Part shown: piece by piece, positions 1 through 10,476 of the stretch
How the letters are laid out: the number at the start of each line of letters is the position of its first letter
Numbering within the stretch: the first letter of the stretch is position 1
Assembly (NCBI GenBank): GCA_947629595.1
Contig: CANREI010000004.1
Coordinates: forward strand, 1 to 33,272
DNA from: an uncultured Alphaproteobacteria bacterium
Lineage (GTDB): Bacteria > Pseudomonadota > Alphaproteobacteria > CAAHEQ01 > UBA3637
DNA: 33,272 bases
Direction: 5' to 3'
Made by a program: the position numbers and the translations under genes
Notes under the pieces: generated by a model
What the model saw: only the letters and a program-made list of their open reading frames with translations
Told to the model about the DNA's origin: nothing
The model's database searches: none

Positions 1-285
1 TCGCGTTCTCTCGTGCCGTTTAACCGAGATAACGTTGAAAAATATCATTTTGCCTATTGGCATATCGGCATTTATGTTTATCGGGCGACGGCGTTACGCA
101 AAATTGTTTCGCTGCCGGTCGGCGTATTGGAAAATATTGAAAAGCTGGAACAATTACGGGCGCTGGAAAACGGCATGAGTATTTATGCGCTCATTGTTCC
201 CTCCGTCAAGCTGATTGAAGAGGCACCGGCCGATATCAATACACCGCAAGAATTGGCAGACGCTCAAAAATATTTCACGTTATAA
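1..285 (+). CDS. kdsB: 3-deoxy-manno-octulosonate cytidylyltransferase (CMP-KDO synthetase), C-terminal part, 5' truncated by window edge
   Basis: Open frame 1 from the window edge to TAA at 283-285; HIGIYVYRATALRKIVSLP...LENIEKLEQLRALENGMSIYA and INTPQELADAQ are KdsB-like motifs. Confidence 0.85.
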   Translation, partial: SRSLVPFNRDNVEKYHFAYWHIGIYVYRATALRKIVSLPVGVLENIEKLEQLRALENGMSIYALIVPSVKLIEEAPADINTPQELADAQKYFTL

Positions 286-304
286 ATCATCCGGAGGAGA
301 ATCA

Positions 305-1723
305 ATGTTTACAGGACTATCGGAACGACTGAACACCGTTTTTGACAAATTAACCCGTCGGGGCGTGTTAACGGAAAGTATGGTTGATGAAACCATGCGG
401 GAAATTAAAATTGCCCTCTTGGAAGCCGATGTTGCCCTGCCCGTCGTGAAATCTTTTATTGCCGACGTGCGCGAAAAAGCCGTCGGTGCCGATGTGATTA
501 AAACCGTTTCACCGGCACAAACGGTGGTGAAAATCGTGCACGATTCTCTGGTTCAATTATTGGGCAACACCGAACCTTTAAAATTACTGCCGCATCAACA
601 AAACGTGATTTTAATGTTGGGACTTCAAGGTTCCGGCAAAACAACTTCTTCGGCAAAGCTTGCTAAACGCCTTCAAAAAGAAGGAAAAAAAGTTTTGTTG
701 GCCTCATTAGATGTTTATCGTCCGGCCGCTCGTGAACAATTAACGGAACTGGCCCGCCAAAACGATTTACCCGTTTTATCGATTGAGGCAAACGAAAAGC
801 CGCTGCAAATTACAAAGCGTGCGTTACAAACGGCGCGCGATAATTTAGCCGATGTGCTTATTTTGGATACTGCCGGTCGGTTGCACATTGATGAAGAAAT
901 GATGCGGGAACTGATGGCCGTTCGCGACTTGGCCAAACCGATTGAAAGCTTGTTGGTGGTTGATGCGCTTATCGGACAAGACGCCTTGAATGTTGCCGAG
1001 CAATTTCATCAAAAAATCGGCATTACGGGCACAATTTTAACGCGTATCGACGGTGATTCCCGCGGCGGTGCCGCTTTATCCATGCGCGCCGTTACAAAAA
1101 CGCCCGTTCGCTTTTTGGGTGTGGGCGAAAAAGCCGATGCGCTGGAAGTGTTTGATGCCAAACGCATTGCCGATCGCATTTTGGGAATGGGCGACGTGGT
1201 CGGGCTGGTTGAAACGGCCATGGAAAAAATCAATCAGGAGGAGGCACAAAAAGCAGCCGAACGCATGATGAGCGGCCATTTTGATTTAAACGATATGCTT
1301 TCGCAAATTCAACAAATCAACAAAATGGGCGACATTAAAGGCATTATGAAAATGATTCCGGGACTTTCCAAACTGCAAAGCAAACTGAATGCGGCCGATA
1401 TTGACAACAAAATTATTAAACATCAGGAAGCCATTATTCTCTCCATGACGCCCAAAGAGCGCAAAAATCCCGATATATTGAAAGCCGCCCGAAAACAACG
1501 CATTGCGGCGGGCGCCGGCGTGCAGGTGAGTGATGTCAATCGCTTGTTAAAACAATTCGAACAAATGGCACAAGTGATGAAATATTTTAAAAAAGCAGGC
1601 CCGCTCGGTATGATGGGTATGATGAAAAAAATGAATGCTTTAACCGGCGGCAATCTGCCGAATACGGGCAACTTTGAGGGTCAACTTCCCTCCTCTTTTA
1701 AATATAATCCGTTTAAAAAATAA
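305..1723 (+). CDS. ffh: Signal recognition particle protein Ffh
   Basis: GLQGSGKTTSSAKLA, DVYRPAAREQL, DTAGRLHIDEEMM and Met-rich M domain. ORF-track start at 215 overlaps kdsB; ATG 305 is preceded by GGAGGAGA. Confidence 0.96.
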   Translation: MFTGLSERLNTVFDKLTRRGVLTESMVDETMREIKIALLEADVALPVVKSFIADVREKAVGADVIKTVSPAQTVVKIVHDSLVQLLGNTEPLKLLPHQQNVILMLGLQGSGKTTSSAKLAKRLQKEGKKVLLASLDVYRPAAREQLTELARQNDLPVLSIEANEKPLQITKRALQTARDNLADVLILDTAGRLHIDEEMMRELMAVRDLAKPIESLLVVDALIGQDALNVAEQFHQKIGITGTILTRIDGDSRGGAALSMRAVTKTPVRFLGVGEKADALEVFDAKRIADRILGMGDVVGLVETAMEKINQEEAQKAAERMMSGHFDLNDMLSQIQQINKMGDIKGIMKMIPGLSKLQSKLNAADIDNKIIKHQEAIILSMTPKERKNPDILKAARKQRIAAGAGVQVSDVNRLLKQFEQMAQVMKYFKKAGPLGMMGMMKKMNALTGGNLPNTGNFEGQLPSSFKYNPFKK

Positions 1724-1753
1724 ACATTTTCTTCCTTTTTTGGTGTTTTTTGC

Positions 1754-1782
1754 TTGACGAATAAAAAAGAGTATGGTATAAA
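1754..1782 (+). promoter_or_regulatory. Candidate sigma70-type promoter upstream of rpsP
   Basis: TTGACG (1754-1759), 17 nt spacer, TATAAA (1777-1782), ~140 nt before the rpsP ATG. Confidence 0.55.
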
Positions 1783-1923
1783 AAGCCATCTTTCATAAAC
1801 TGGAATGGTATTTTCAGTCTCTAAGGAGATACATCAATCCGCGATGGTTCGTGCATTGGTGCGATTATTCCGTATACGGTTTATGAACGGTAAACATAAA
1901 AACAATGAAAGGAATAAAAATAT

Positions 1924-2379
1924 ATGTCAGTACGTATTCGTTTAGCCCGCGGCGGTTCTAAAAAACGTCCGGTTCATAAAATTGTTGTTGCCGATAAACG
2001 CGCCCCGCGTGACGGTCGGTTTATTGAAGCATTGGGATCATATAATCCGTTATTGCCCAAAGATCATGCCGATGCTTTGCGCGTGAACGTTGAAGCGGCG
2101 AAAAAATGGATGGCACAAGGTGCCGAATTAACCGAACGGGTGCAAAAACTTTTTGCCTTAATCGGTTTAACGGAAAAACCGGCCATTCACGAACAACCGA
2201 AAAAATCGGCGCCGAAAGCCAAAGCCCAAGAACGGTTGAAAGAAGCTCAAGAAAAAGCCGCTGCCGCTCGTGAAGCGGAAGAAGCTGCCGCGCGGGAAGC
2301 CGAAGAAGCCGCCAAAGCGGCGAAGGAACAACCGGCAGAAACGCCGGCGGAAGCAACACAGGAACAACCTGCCGAATAA
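1924..2379 (+). CDS. rpsP: 30S ribosomal protein S16 with Ala/Glu/Lys-rich C-terminal extension
   Basis: [43 protein letters not shown]; operon context. Confidence 0.96.
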   Translation: MSVRIRLARGGSKKRPVHKIVVADKRAPRDGRFIEALGSYNPLLPKDHADALRVNVEAAKKWMAQGAELTERVQKLFALIGLTEKPAIHEQPKKSAPKAKAQERLKEAQEKAAAAREAEEAAAREAEEAAKAAKEQPAETPAEATQEQPAE

Positions 2380-2389
2380 GGAATAAAAA

Positions 2390-2905
2390 ATGTCCCAACT
2401 CGTCTGTATCGGTCAAATCATCAATGTTCACGGCGTGAAAGGCGCGGTTAAAATTAAATCGTATCTTTCAAATCCCATGGATATCGGCACATTTGAATCG
2501 GTTACGGATCAAAAACAAAAACGATTCTTCAAAATTAAAGCATTGAATCAAAAACAAGGCATTGTTTTGGCACGCATTCAAGGCATTGAAACGCGTGAAG
2601 ACGCCGAAACTTTAAAAGGCACTTCTCTTTATATCGAACGCGCTCAATTACCGAAAGAAAAAGCAGATGAATATTACTACTGCGATTTAATCGGGTTAAC
2701 GGTTTATCATGGGGGGAAAGTGTTCGGCAAGGTGTTATCGGTGGAAAACTTCGGTGCCGGCGATATTATTAACATTCAATTATCGAACGGCAAAGTTTTT
2801 CCGTTTGATTTTTCAAACGCAACGTTTCCGGTTGTTTCCGTTAAAGACGGATATATGGAAATTTGCTTGCCGATCGGGCTGGAAGGAGTGTTACATGAAA
2901 ATTAA
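2390..2905 (+). CDS. rimM: Ribosome maturation factor RimM
   Basis: GQIINVHGVKGAVKIKSYLSNP, YYYCDLIGLTV, between rpsP and trmD. Confidence 0.93.
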   Translation: MSQLVCIGQIINVHGVKGAVKIKSYLSNPMDIGTFESVTDQKQKRFFKIKALNQKQGIVLARIQGIETREDAETLKGTSLYIERAQLPKEKADEYYYCDLIGLTVYHGGKVFGKVLSVENFGAGDIINIQLSNGKVFPFDFSNATFPVVSVKDGYMEICLPIGLEGVLHEN

Positions 2906-3599
2906 CGTGTTAACGCTTTATCCGGAAATGTTCCCCGGCTTTTTGGGGTATTCGCTGGCAGGAAAAGCTTTAAGCGAAGGAAAATTCAGCTTTAATGTGG
3001 TGAACATTCGTGATTTTGCCACCGATAAATATAAATCGGTTGATGATACGCCTTTCGGCGGCGGCGCCGGTATGATTATGAAACCGGACGTTGTCGACGC
3101 GGCGTTAAAATCCGTTTACAAAAGCGGTCCGATTTATTATCTCTCGCCGCGGGGCGACGTTTTTCGTCAACAAACGGCGCATGAATGGGCAAAATTAAAC
3201 GAAATAACGTTTTTGTGCGGACGATTTGAAGGAATTGACCAGAGAATTCTTGAAAAATGGCAAATTAAAGAAATCAGTGTCGGCGATTTTGTCTTGTCGG
3301 GCGGCGAACCGGCGCTGTTAACCATGTTAGATGCGGTTGTCCGCCTCTTACCGAGTGTTATGGGAAATGAAACCTCTCAATATGACGAAAGTTTTGAAAA
3401 CGGTTTATTGGAATATCCGCAATATACAAAACCGCAAAATTGGGAAGGTTATCAGGTTCCGGAAGTTTTGGTATCGGGGCATCACGCCAAAATTAAAGAG
3501 TGGCGTTTGGCACAATCGCTTGCATTAACCAAAGCAAGAAGACCGGACTTGTGGGAAAAATATCCGGATCGGAATAAATATGAAAGGAAAGTATCATGA
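2895..3599 (+). CDS. trmD: tRNA (guanine-N1)-methyltransferase TrmD
   Basis: [51 protein letters not shown]; internal ATG at 2895 preferred over the ORF-track start. Confidence 0.95.
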   Translation: MKINVLTLYPEMFPGFLGYSLAGKALSEGKFSFNVVNIRDFATDKYKSVDDTPFGGGAGMIMKPDVVDAALKSVYKSGPIYYLSPRGDVFRQQTAHEWAKLNEITFLCGRFEGIDQRILEKWQIKEISVGDFVLSGGEPALLTMLDAVVRLLPSVMGNETSQYDESFENGLLEYPQYTKPQNWEGYQVPEVLVSGHHAKIKEWRLAQSLALTKARRPDLWEKYPDRNKYERKVS

Positions 3600-3973
3600 A
3601 CTTAATTAAAGAATTGGAAAATGAACAAATCGCCAAATCAGGCAAAAAAATTCCTGATTTCAAAGCGGGCGATACCGTTAAAATTATGTATAAAATTGTT
3701 GAAGATAAAGGTCGTGAACGCTTACAGGCTTATGAAGGCGTTTGCATTGCCCGTCATAACGACGGCTTAAATTCTTCCTGTGTTATTCGCAAAATTTCAT
3801 TCGGCGAAGGCGTGGAAAGAATTTTCCCCTTATATTCACCGAACGTTGCCAGTATTGAAGTTGTCCGTCGCGGTAAAGTAAAACGCTCTAAAATTTACTA
3901 TCTGCGCAAATTATTCGGTAAAGCGGCGCGTATCAGTGAAGAAAAAGATAAAGCCGAAACAACGGAAGAATAA
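3596..3973 (+). CDS. rplS: 50S ribosomal protein L19
   Basis: [34 protein letters not shown]...[23 protein letters not shown]. Confidence 0.96.
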   Translation: MNLIKELENEQIAKSGKKIPDFKAGDTVKIMYKIVEDKGRERLQAYEGVCIARHNDGLNSSCVIRKISFGEGVERIFPLYSPNVASIEVVRRGKVKRSKIYYLRKLFGKAARISEEKDKAETTEE

Positions 3974-3990
3974 GTGTGACTTATTTATCA

Positions 3991-4027
3991 AAAAAAATGC
4001 CCCGCTTTTTCAAACGGGGTATTTTTT
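3991..4027. terminator. Rho-independent, probably bidirectional terminator between rplS and lepA
   Basis: CCCCG-ctttttcaaa-CGGGG stem, A-run on the left and T7 on the right, between convergent genes. Confidence 0.8.
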
Positions 4028-4046
4028 TAAAAGACGCTTGATTTTT

Positions 4047-5849
4047 TTATTCATCGCCGATTTTTAAAGCTTGAATAAAGGCGCTTTGCGGAATTTCCAC
4101 ATTACCGAATTGCCGCATTTTTTTCTTGCCTTCCTTTTGTTTTTCCAACAGTTTGCGCTTTCGGGTGATATCACCGCCGTAACATTTTGCCGTCACATCT
4201 TTTCGAAAAGCGGCAATATCTTCGCGGGCAATAATCTTGCCGCCGATACTGGCTTGAATGGGAATTTTGAATTGATGACGCGGAATGAGTGTTTTTAAGC
4301 GTTCGCAAATTTGCCGTCCGCGTCTTTCCGACTGGGAACGATGCGCCAAAAATGCCAACGCATCAACCTGCTCACCGTTCACCAAAATATTCACGCGCAC
4401 CAAATCACTTTTTTCATAATCGGATACTTCATAATCGAAACTGGCATAGCCGCGAGAGATGGATTTCAACCGATCATAAAAATCAAACACAATTTCATTC
4501 AGCGGCAAATGATAAACAGCCATGGCACGATTACCGACATACGTTAAATCTTTTTGCACGCCGCGCCGTTCGGAACAGAGTTGTAAAATACTGCCCAAAT
4601 AGTCATCGGGCGTTAAAACGGTTGCCTTGACCCAGGGTTCTTCAATAAATGCAATGCTGCTCGGATCGGGCATATCGGCGGGATTATGCGTGACAATTTC
4701 CGTGCCGTTCGTTAAATGCACTTTATAGGCAACCGACGGCGCGGTGGTGATTAAATCCAAGTTAAATTCCCGACTTAACCGCTCTTGAATAATCTCCATG
4801 TGCAAAAGCCCCAAAAAGCCGCACCGAAAGCCCTGCCCCAAGGCGGTGGATTTATCGGGCGAAAACTGAAAAGCGGCATCATTCAGCTGCAATTTTCCCA
4901 ACGATTCTTTTAAGTTTTCATAATCGCTCATATCCACGGGGAACAGGGAGCAAAACACAACGGATAAGCTGGGCTTAAAGCCGGGAAGCGCGGTTTGCGT
5001 CGGATTTTTATCATCGGTAATGGTATCACCGACCCGCGTTTCACCGATGGATTTAATACCGCAAATAATAAATCCGAGCTCACCTGCGGCCAAAGAATCG
5101 CAATCGGTCATTTTAGGGGTAAAAACACCCAAGCGCTCAACTTTATAAACGGCTTTCGTTGCCATCATTCGAATGGACAAGCCTTTTTTCAAAACGCCGT
5201 CAATCACGCGCACCAACACAATAATGCCCAAATACGCATCATACCACGAATCCACCAACATGGCTTTTAAAGGCGCCGCTTCATCGCCTTTCGGCGCCGG
5301 CAGCCGATGAACGATTGTTTCCAACACCTCGTCAATACCGATTCCCGTTTTTGCCGAAATCAGCGGTGCATCATGCGCATCAATGCCGATCACATCTTCA
5401 ATTTGCGTTTTAACCCGATCGGGATCGGCCGCCGGCAAGTCAATTTTGTTAATCACCGGCACAATTTCATGATCGGCATCTAACGCTTTATAAACATTGG
5501 CCAGCGTTTGCGCTTCAACCCCTTGTGTTGCATCAACCACCAAGAGCGACCCTTCGCAAGCCGCCAAAGATCGACTGACTTCATAGCCGAAATCCACATG
5601 CCCCGGCGTATCAATTAAATTTAAAATATAAGTTTCGCCGTTTTGCGCCCGATAATTCAACCGCACGGTTTGCGCCTTAATGGTAATGCCCCGTTCGCGT
5701 TCAATATCCATATTATCCAAAAGCTGTTCTTTCATTTCCCGATCGGAAACGGCACCGCATTTTTGAATAAGCCGATCCGCCAACGTGGATTTGCCGTGAT
5801 CAATATGCGCCACAATGGAAAAATTGCGAATATGCGATAAATCTGACAT
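4047..5849 (-). CDS. lepA: Elongation factor 4 (LepA) GTPase
   Basis: [41 protein letters not shown], 600 aa. Confidence 0.97.
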   Translation of the reverse strand: MSDLSHIRNFSIVAHIDHGKSTLADRLIQKCGAVSDREMKEQLLDNMDIERERGITIKAQTVRLNYRAQNGETYILNLIDTPGHVDFGYEVSRSLAACEGSLLVVDATQGVEAQTLANVYKALDADHEIVPVINKIDLPAADPDRVKTQIEDVIGIDAHDAPLISAKTGIGIDEVLETIVHRLPAPKGDEAAPLKAMLVDSWYDAYLGIIVLVRVIDGVLKKGLSIRMMATKAVYKVERLGVFTPKMTDCDSLAAGELGFIICGIKSIGETRVGDTITDDKNPTQTALPGFKPSLSVVFCSLFPVDMSDYENLKESLGKLQLNDAAFQFSPDKSTALGQGFRCGFLGLLHMEIIQERLSREFNLDLITTAPSVAYKVHLTNGTEIVTHNPADMPDPSSIAFIEEPWVKATVLTPDDYLGSILQLCSERRGVQKDLTYVGNRAMAVYHLPLNEIVFDFYDRLKSISRGYASFDYEVSDYEKSDLVRVNILVNGEQVDALAFLAHRSQSERRGRQICERLKTLIPRHQFKIPIQASIGGKIIAREDIAAFRKDVTAKCYGGDITRKRKLLEKQKEGKKKMRQFGNVEIPQSAFIQALKIGDE

Positions 5850-5933
5850 TTATAATTCCTTTTTCAAAACCGATGAAGGCACTATACCCGAAACACGGTT
5901 AAAAATCAAGTTTTTTCGGGATTTTCTTTTCAA

Positions 5934-6533
5934 TTAAAACACCAAATGCAATAAAATACCGAAAAGAGCGCCCGAAATCATAATTTGAATCATGGAAAGG
6001 CGCAATTTCAACGCACTGAAAAAAGCAAGCAGCGCTATAACCGTTTCAACGGGATTAACGGCAAAGCCTTGTAAAGAAGCCCCCGCGGTGATAAAGTCAA
6101 ACAAGCGCCTCCACGGAACGGGTTGCGTAAAAACCGACATACCGGCAAACAACACAATCGCATAAGAAATCATGGCAACGCCCGCATAGCGCACCCCTTT
6201 TAATATGCCTTGCATAAAAAGCGTTTTTTCCAATCGATCCAAAACGGTAATGGCGCAAAACGACAGGAAAACAGTGGGCAACACAAGCCCCAACGAGGCT
6301 GCCAAAGCCCCTAAAATACCCCGTTGCGTAAAACCGATCCATGTGGCCGTGTTTAAACTGACGGCACCCGGCGTGATTTGCGATAAAACAAGCAAATTGC
6401 CGAATGCGTCTAATGAAAAAACAGGATTTTCTTCCACAAAAGTTGTCATCAACAGCGGAATAATCATATAACCGCCGCCGAACAAAACCACGCTGAATTT
6501 GGCAAACTGACAAAACAAAAAAAGACTACTCAT
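5934..6533 (-). CDS. Chromate transporter family protein (short ChrA half)
   Basis: FGGGYMIIPLL...QITPGAVSLNTATWIGFTQRG; tandem with a second ChrA-like half. Confidence 0.82.
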   Translation of the reverse strand: MSSLFLFCQFAKFSVVLFGGGYMIIPLLMTTFVEENPVFSLDAFGNLLVLSQITPGAVSLNTATWIGFTQRGILGALAASLGLVLPTVFLSFCAITVLDRLEKTLFMQGILKGVRYAGVAMISYAIVLFAGMSVFTQPVPWRRLFDFITAGASLQGFAVNPVETVIALLAFFSALKLRLSMIQIMISGALFGILLHLVF

Positions 6534-7143
6534 GTTTTTTCTCCTTGAAGAAGAGCTTTTTTTGCTTCTTTAAAATTAAAAAGAATCCGACGGGCATGGA
6601 AAACATAATTACATAAAGCGGATATACGTTTGCCATCAGTAAAATCAGCAAAATTAAAATAATGAGCCCGTCCCAAACGGAATGAATAATCTCTTTTCCC
6701 AAGCGCCACGCCGTTACGGCAAAAACGCCCGTTACTGCCGAGCGAATACCCGAAAAACCGCTTGTAATGTAAGGATTATTCGGACTTAAATCCGGAAAAA
6801 AATAAGCAATCGAACAAATAATCAGCAAGGAGGGAATCATCACACCGATTAAGGCCGCCACCGAGCCGATAAATCCCGCTATGCGCGAACCGACATATAA
6901 CGACGCATTCACGGCAATTAACCCCGGCACGGTTTGCGTTAATACCACCATATCCAATATTTCTTTTTTATTGAGCCATTTATGTTTGCGCAAAAAAACT
7001 TCTTCAATCACGGGTAACATGGCCAATCCGCCACCCACCACGAATAAGGCAATTTTAAAAAAGGTACAGAATAAAACCCGACACCGAACAATCAGCTCTT
7101 TTTTTGTTATTTTTTCAGGTGTTGTTTGAAACGATTTTCTCAT
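6526..7143 (-). CDS. Chromate transporter family protein (second short ChrA half)
   Basis: VVGGGLAMLPVIEEVFLRKHKWL...TVPGLIAVNASLYVGSRIAG; overlaps the other half. Confidence 0.82.
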   Translation of the reverse strand: MRKSFQTTPEKITKKELIVRCRVLFCTFFKIALFVVGGGLAMLPVIEEVFLRKHKWLNKKEILDMVVLTQTVPGLIAVNASLYVGSRIAGFIGSVAALIGVMIPSLLIICSIAYFFPDLSPNNPYITSGFSGIRSAVTGVFAVTAWRLGKEIIHSVWDGLIILILLILLMANVYPLYVIMFSMPVGFFLILKKQKKLFFKEKKHE

Positions 7144-9287
7144 TTTTGAGACAGAGCCGTTTTTTGCGCTGCTTTTTCATCTTTCGAAGCGTCTTTGACC
7201 TCTTTTGCCTTAACGGCGTTTTTATTCGCTTCGGCTTTCGAGGCTTCTCCGGCTTTTTCATCTTTTGAAGCTTCTTTTGCCTCTTCCGCCTTTACCGGCT
7301 CTTGAACCGCTTCGGCTTTTGGGGCTTCACCTGCTTTTTCATCTTTGGAAGCCTCCCCTTTTTTGCTTGTTCTTAACAATTCGTCCGTTTTGAATTCCAT
7401 TTCCAAAACAAGCTGGCCGTTTTCATCAAAAATTTGAGCAATACCGTCTTTTTTACCCTCTTTAAAATGCGCGATGCTTCTTAAAACACCGTTTTCAAAA
7501 TAGGTGCGACTTTCGCCGTTTAACAAATTATCACGATATTCATCTTCGCTTTGTAACTTGCCGTTTGCATGATAAATGCGTTGTTTTCCCTGCATTTGCC
7601 CGTTCACATACGCCGCATCGATGTGAATTTGTCCGTCGGGATAATATTGTTTAAATTCCCCGTCCGGCACATTATTCTTTAAAATGGTTCTGGAATTCAG
7701 CTGTCCGTTTTCATAATAGGTGGCAAACTCACCGTTTTGCTCGCCGTTTTGATAAAGCGCCGTTGTTTGCACTTGTCCGTTTTGATAATAAGCAATAAAA
7801 GGTCCGCTTTGAACACCGTTTTCAAATGTTTTTTCCGCCGCCAGCTGACCGTTTTCATAATATTCCTGTGATTTTCCCACCGCTTGTCCGGCACGCATAA
7901 CCACATGCGATTGCAAATTACCGTCAGAAAAATACGTGTTCATTTCACCGTCGGGCAAATCGTTTTTATAATGCAAATCCATTTTAATTTGCCCGTTTTG
8001 ATAATAAGCTTTTGCCGTACCGTCTTGCTTACCGGCTTTAAAATAAACCTCGTTTTCCAAACTTCCGTCGGGATAATAAGATTTACTCACACCGTCAATT
8101 AAATCGGCCTTATAAGTTTCTTCCTGCTGCAAGGCACCGAAATCATAATACGACTTGGAAACGCCTTCTTTAAAGCCGTCTTTATAATGCTCTTCCGATT
8201 GTAACTGTCCGTTTTCATAATAAGTTTTAACAATGCCTTCCGGCCCTTGCGGTTTAAACAACCCCTCGCCTTTGAGCTTGCCGTTCGGATAATATTCTTT
8301 CACTTCGCCGTTTAATTCGCCGTTTGTAAAATGACGCTCCAACAATAATTGCCCCGTTTCGCTAAATGCCTTATCCGTTCCGTCTTTCAAACCGTTTTTG
8401 TAATTCGTTTCAAAGTGCAATTGTCCCGACGGATAATAAATGCGCGAAACTCCTTCGGGTTTTCCCATTTTAAAAGTTGTTTCGTTTAACAATTTACCGG
8501 TATCATAGTAGGAAACGGCTTTATCAATCAAAAGCCCCTGATAATACATTTCAATCGTTTGAATTTGCCCGTTTTCATAATAGGTTCGACTTTCCCCGTG
8601 CGGTAATCCGTTAAAGAAATGCGTTCTTGCCAACAGTTTGCCCTCTTTTGTTTTTTCCTGCACAATACCCGTGAGCGGCATTTTACCGTTTTTCACATAA
8701 AAAATGCCGTTATTAAAGAAAATTTCATCTTTGGTAAAAGTGGGCAGTTTCATTTTTTTATCCGCAGAGGCTACGGGTTGCATCTCTCCCTCGGCTTGCG
8801 GACTGATATTCACAACCGGCTTAAAGCCCGTCGGCTCGTTTTGAGCAATATCCTGCACGGGGGCCGTCGGTTTCGAAGTCGGCACAACTGCCGTCGGTTC
8901 CGGCTTGACCAACGGTGCCGTTTGCAACACAGGCGCTAAACGAACGGCCGGCGCGGGGGACGACACAGCCGGAACAGTCTGCCCTGCTTTTGAAGGAACG
9001 GCGGGTGTTTTCATGACCGGTGCGGGAACAACGGTACCGTTTGCCGCGGGCATAACCATTTGAGTCGGTGCCTGAATTTGATGAACGGGAACGGCATTCC
9101 CCGCGGCGGGAACCTGTCCCATAACGGAAGCCGATAAAGATCCGGAAGAAAGCGGGCGCACGGCACGCGTCGGCTGAATGTTTGCCGCTTCCCGTAACGC
9201 CGCCGCATTGCTGACAACCTGTGCTTCAACGGATACCGTGCCGAAAAGCAACCCGCTCATTAACGCCATATTAAAAACTTTATTCAT
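7140..9287 (-). CDS. Secreted MORN-variant/YwqK-type repeat protein with Lys/Glu/Ala-rich C-terminus
   Basis: Signal peptide MNKVFNMALMSGLLFGTVSVEAQ; about 17 repeats of xYYxNGQLxxExxYKNGxxxG. Start set at 9287 (AGGAG upstream) rather than 9404. Confidence 0.85.
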   Translation of the reverse strand: MNKVFNMALMSGLLFGTVSVEAQVVSNAAALREAANIQPTRAVRPLSSGSLSASVMGQVPAAGNAVPVHQIQAPTQMVMPAANGTVVPAPVMKTPAVPSKAGQTVPAVSSPAPAVRLAPVLQTAPLVKPEPTAVVPTSKPTAPVQDIAQNEPTGFKPVVNISPQAEGEMQPVASADKKMKLPTFTKDEIFFNNGIFYVKNGKMPLTGIVQEKTKEGKLLARTHFFNGLPHGESRTYYENGQIQTIEMYYQGLLIDKAVSYYDTGKLLNETTFKMGKPEGVSRIYYPSGQLHFETNYKNGLKDGTDKAFSETGQLLLERHFTNGELNGEVKEYYPNGKLKGEGLFKPQGPEGIVKTYYENGQLQSEEHYKDGFKEGVSKSYYDFGALQQEETYKADLIDGVSKSYYPDGSLENEVYFKAGKQDGTAKAYYQNGQIKMDLHYKNDLPDGEMNTYFSDGNLQSHVVMRAGQAVGKSQEYYENGQLAAEKTFENGVQSGPFIAYYQNGQVQTTALYQNGEQNGEFATYYENGQLNSRTILKNNVPDGEFKQYYPDGQIHIDAAYVNGQMQGKQRIYHANGKLQSEDEYRDNLLNGESRTYFENGVLRSIAHFKEGKKDGIAQIFDENGQLVLEMEFKTDELLRTSKKGEASKDEKAGEAPKAEAVQEPVKAEEAKEASKDEKAGEASKAEANKNAVKAKEVKDASKDEKAAQKTALSQK

Positions 9288-9441
9288 AAAAACTCCTTTT
9301 ATAAAAGTGTTATTAAAATAGCAGATTACACAATTAAAATCAATCTTTTTTATGTTATTTTTAAATATTTTCTTATTTGATAAATCTTCCTTGACAGAAA
9401 ACAAGGCTTTTGATATTTTAAAAACAAGAAGGAATTTTTGA

Positions 9442-10002
9442 ATGGAATATTTTGTTTTTTTGATTCTTTTAATCGGATACGCGGCTCTTTTTTATGTTAT
9501 TTATTCCGTTTATTCGCTTTTGAAAGGGCGATTCGGCGTTTTTGCGCCTTATGTGCCGAGTGTGGGAAAATCAAAAAAGAATATGCTTGATTTGGCACGC
9601 GCGGAACTTCTTCAAGCCGAAAAACAAATGACGGTTATCGATTTGGGCAGCGGCAGCGGCTCATTATTGCTGCCTTTGGCAAAAGAATTTCCCGATCATC
9701 GTTTCATCGGCATTGAATATGATTGGATTTTAATTCTGGTTTCTTTGTTTCGATCGCGCAAACTCAAAAACATCGAGTGGCATAAGCAAAATTTTATGAA
9801 TTATTCCTGCGAAAAAGCCGATATTGTTTTTTGTTATTTGTTAAAGACAATGCAGGAACGCGTGGGGCTGAAACTGGCCCGTGAAATCAGCGATTCCTGC
9901 GTTGTCATTACGGAACTTTATCCCGTCAATCATTTGCGTCTTGTCAAAGCCGTCAAACCGGCATTCAACTTGGGTATTCCGGTTTATAAAATGCGCAAAT
10001 AA
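9442..10002 (+). CDS. Membrane-anchored class I SAM-dependent methyltransferase-like protein
   Basis: N-terminal TM helix and MTVIDLGSGSGSLLLPLAKEFPDHRFIGIEYD (motif I). Confidence 0.65.
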   Translation: MEYFVFLILLIGYAALFYVIYSVYSLLKGRFGVFAPYVPSVGKSKKNMLDLARAELLQAEKQMTVIDLGSGSGSLLLPLAKEFPDHRFIGIEYDWILILVSLFRSRKLKNIEWHKQNFMNYSCEKADIVFCYLLKTMQERVGLKLAREISDSCVVITELYPVNHLRLVKAVKPAFNLGIPVYKMRK

Positions 10003-10006
10003 GGTG

Positions 10007-10327
10007 TTAATTTTCAAACCGTGAAAATAATTCGCACACTTCTTTCAAAGCTTTTTCGCGCTCTTTTTCATTGTCAAACGAACGGCAGACATATTCTTTT
10101 AAATACATATTCAACAAATTACTTTCAACGGCTTTAACGGCACCGCGTACGGAACGTAATTGCGTTAAAACATCAGAACGGTTTCGCCCCGCCTCCAACA
10201 TTCTTTTAACGCCTTCGATTTGCCCGATAATCCGATTTAATTTCGGCAATTGCGACATCGGATTTATCTCTTTTTGTTTCGACAGTATTTTCATTGTATT
10301 ATTCCTTTTGTTACCCTTCAATCCCAT
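10007..10327 (-). CDS. CsoR/RcnR/FrmR (DUF156)-family transcriptional repressor
   Basis: LNRIIGQIEGVKRMLEAGRNRSDVLTQLRSVRGAVKAVESNLLNMYLKEYV; exact start uncertain. Confidence 0.8.
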   Translation of the reverse strand: MGLKGNKRNNTMKILSKQKEINPMSQLPKLNRIIGQIEGVKRMLEAGRNRSDVLTQLRSVRGAVKAVESNLLNMYLKEYVCRSFDNEKEREKALKEVCELFSRFEN

Positions 10328-10476
10328 TGATTGAACAACTTTATCATAAAAAAAGAAAATATTTTTGTCAATAAAAAACGATAATATTTTTTTAAAAAAG
10401 AAATAAAATTATTTTAAGTTTTTTATAAAATATTTATTTATCAATATATTATTTAAAAATATAATTTGTTAATAAA

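Noticed and set aside
1790-1923. Possible S16 leader riboswitch-like structure
   Set aside because: A CCGTATACGG palindrome is present, but I could not support a specific leader fold.
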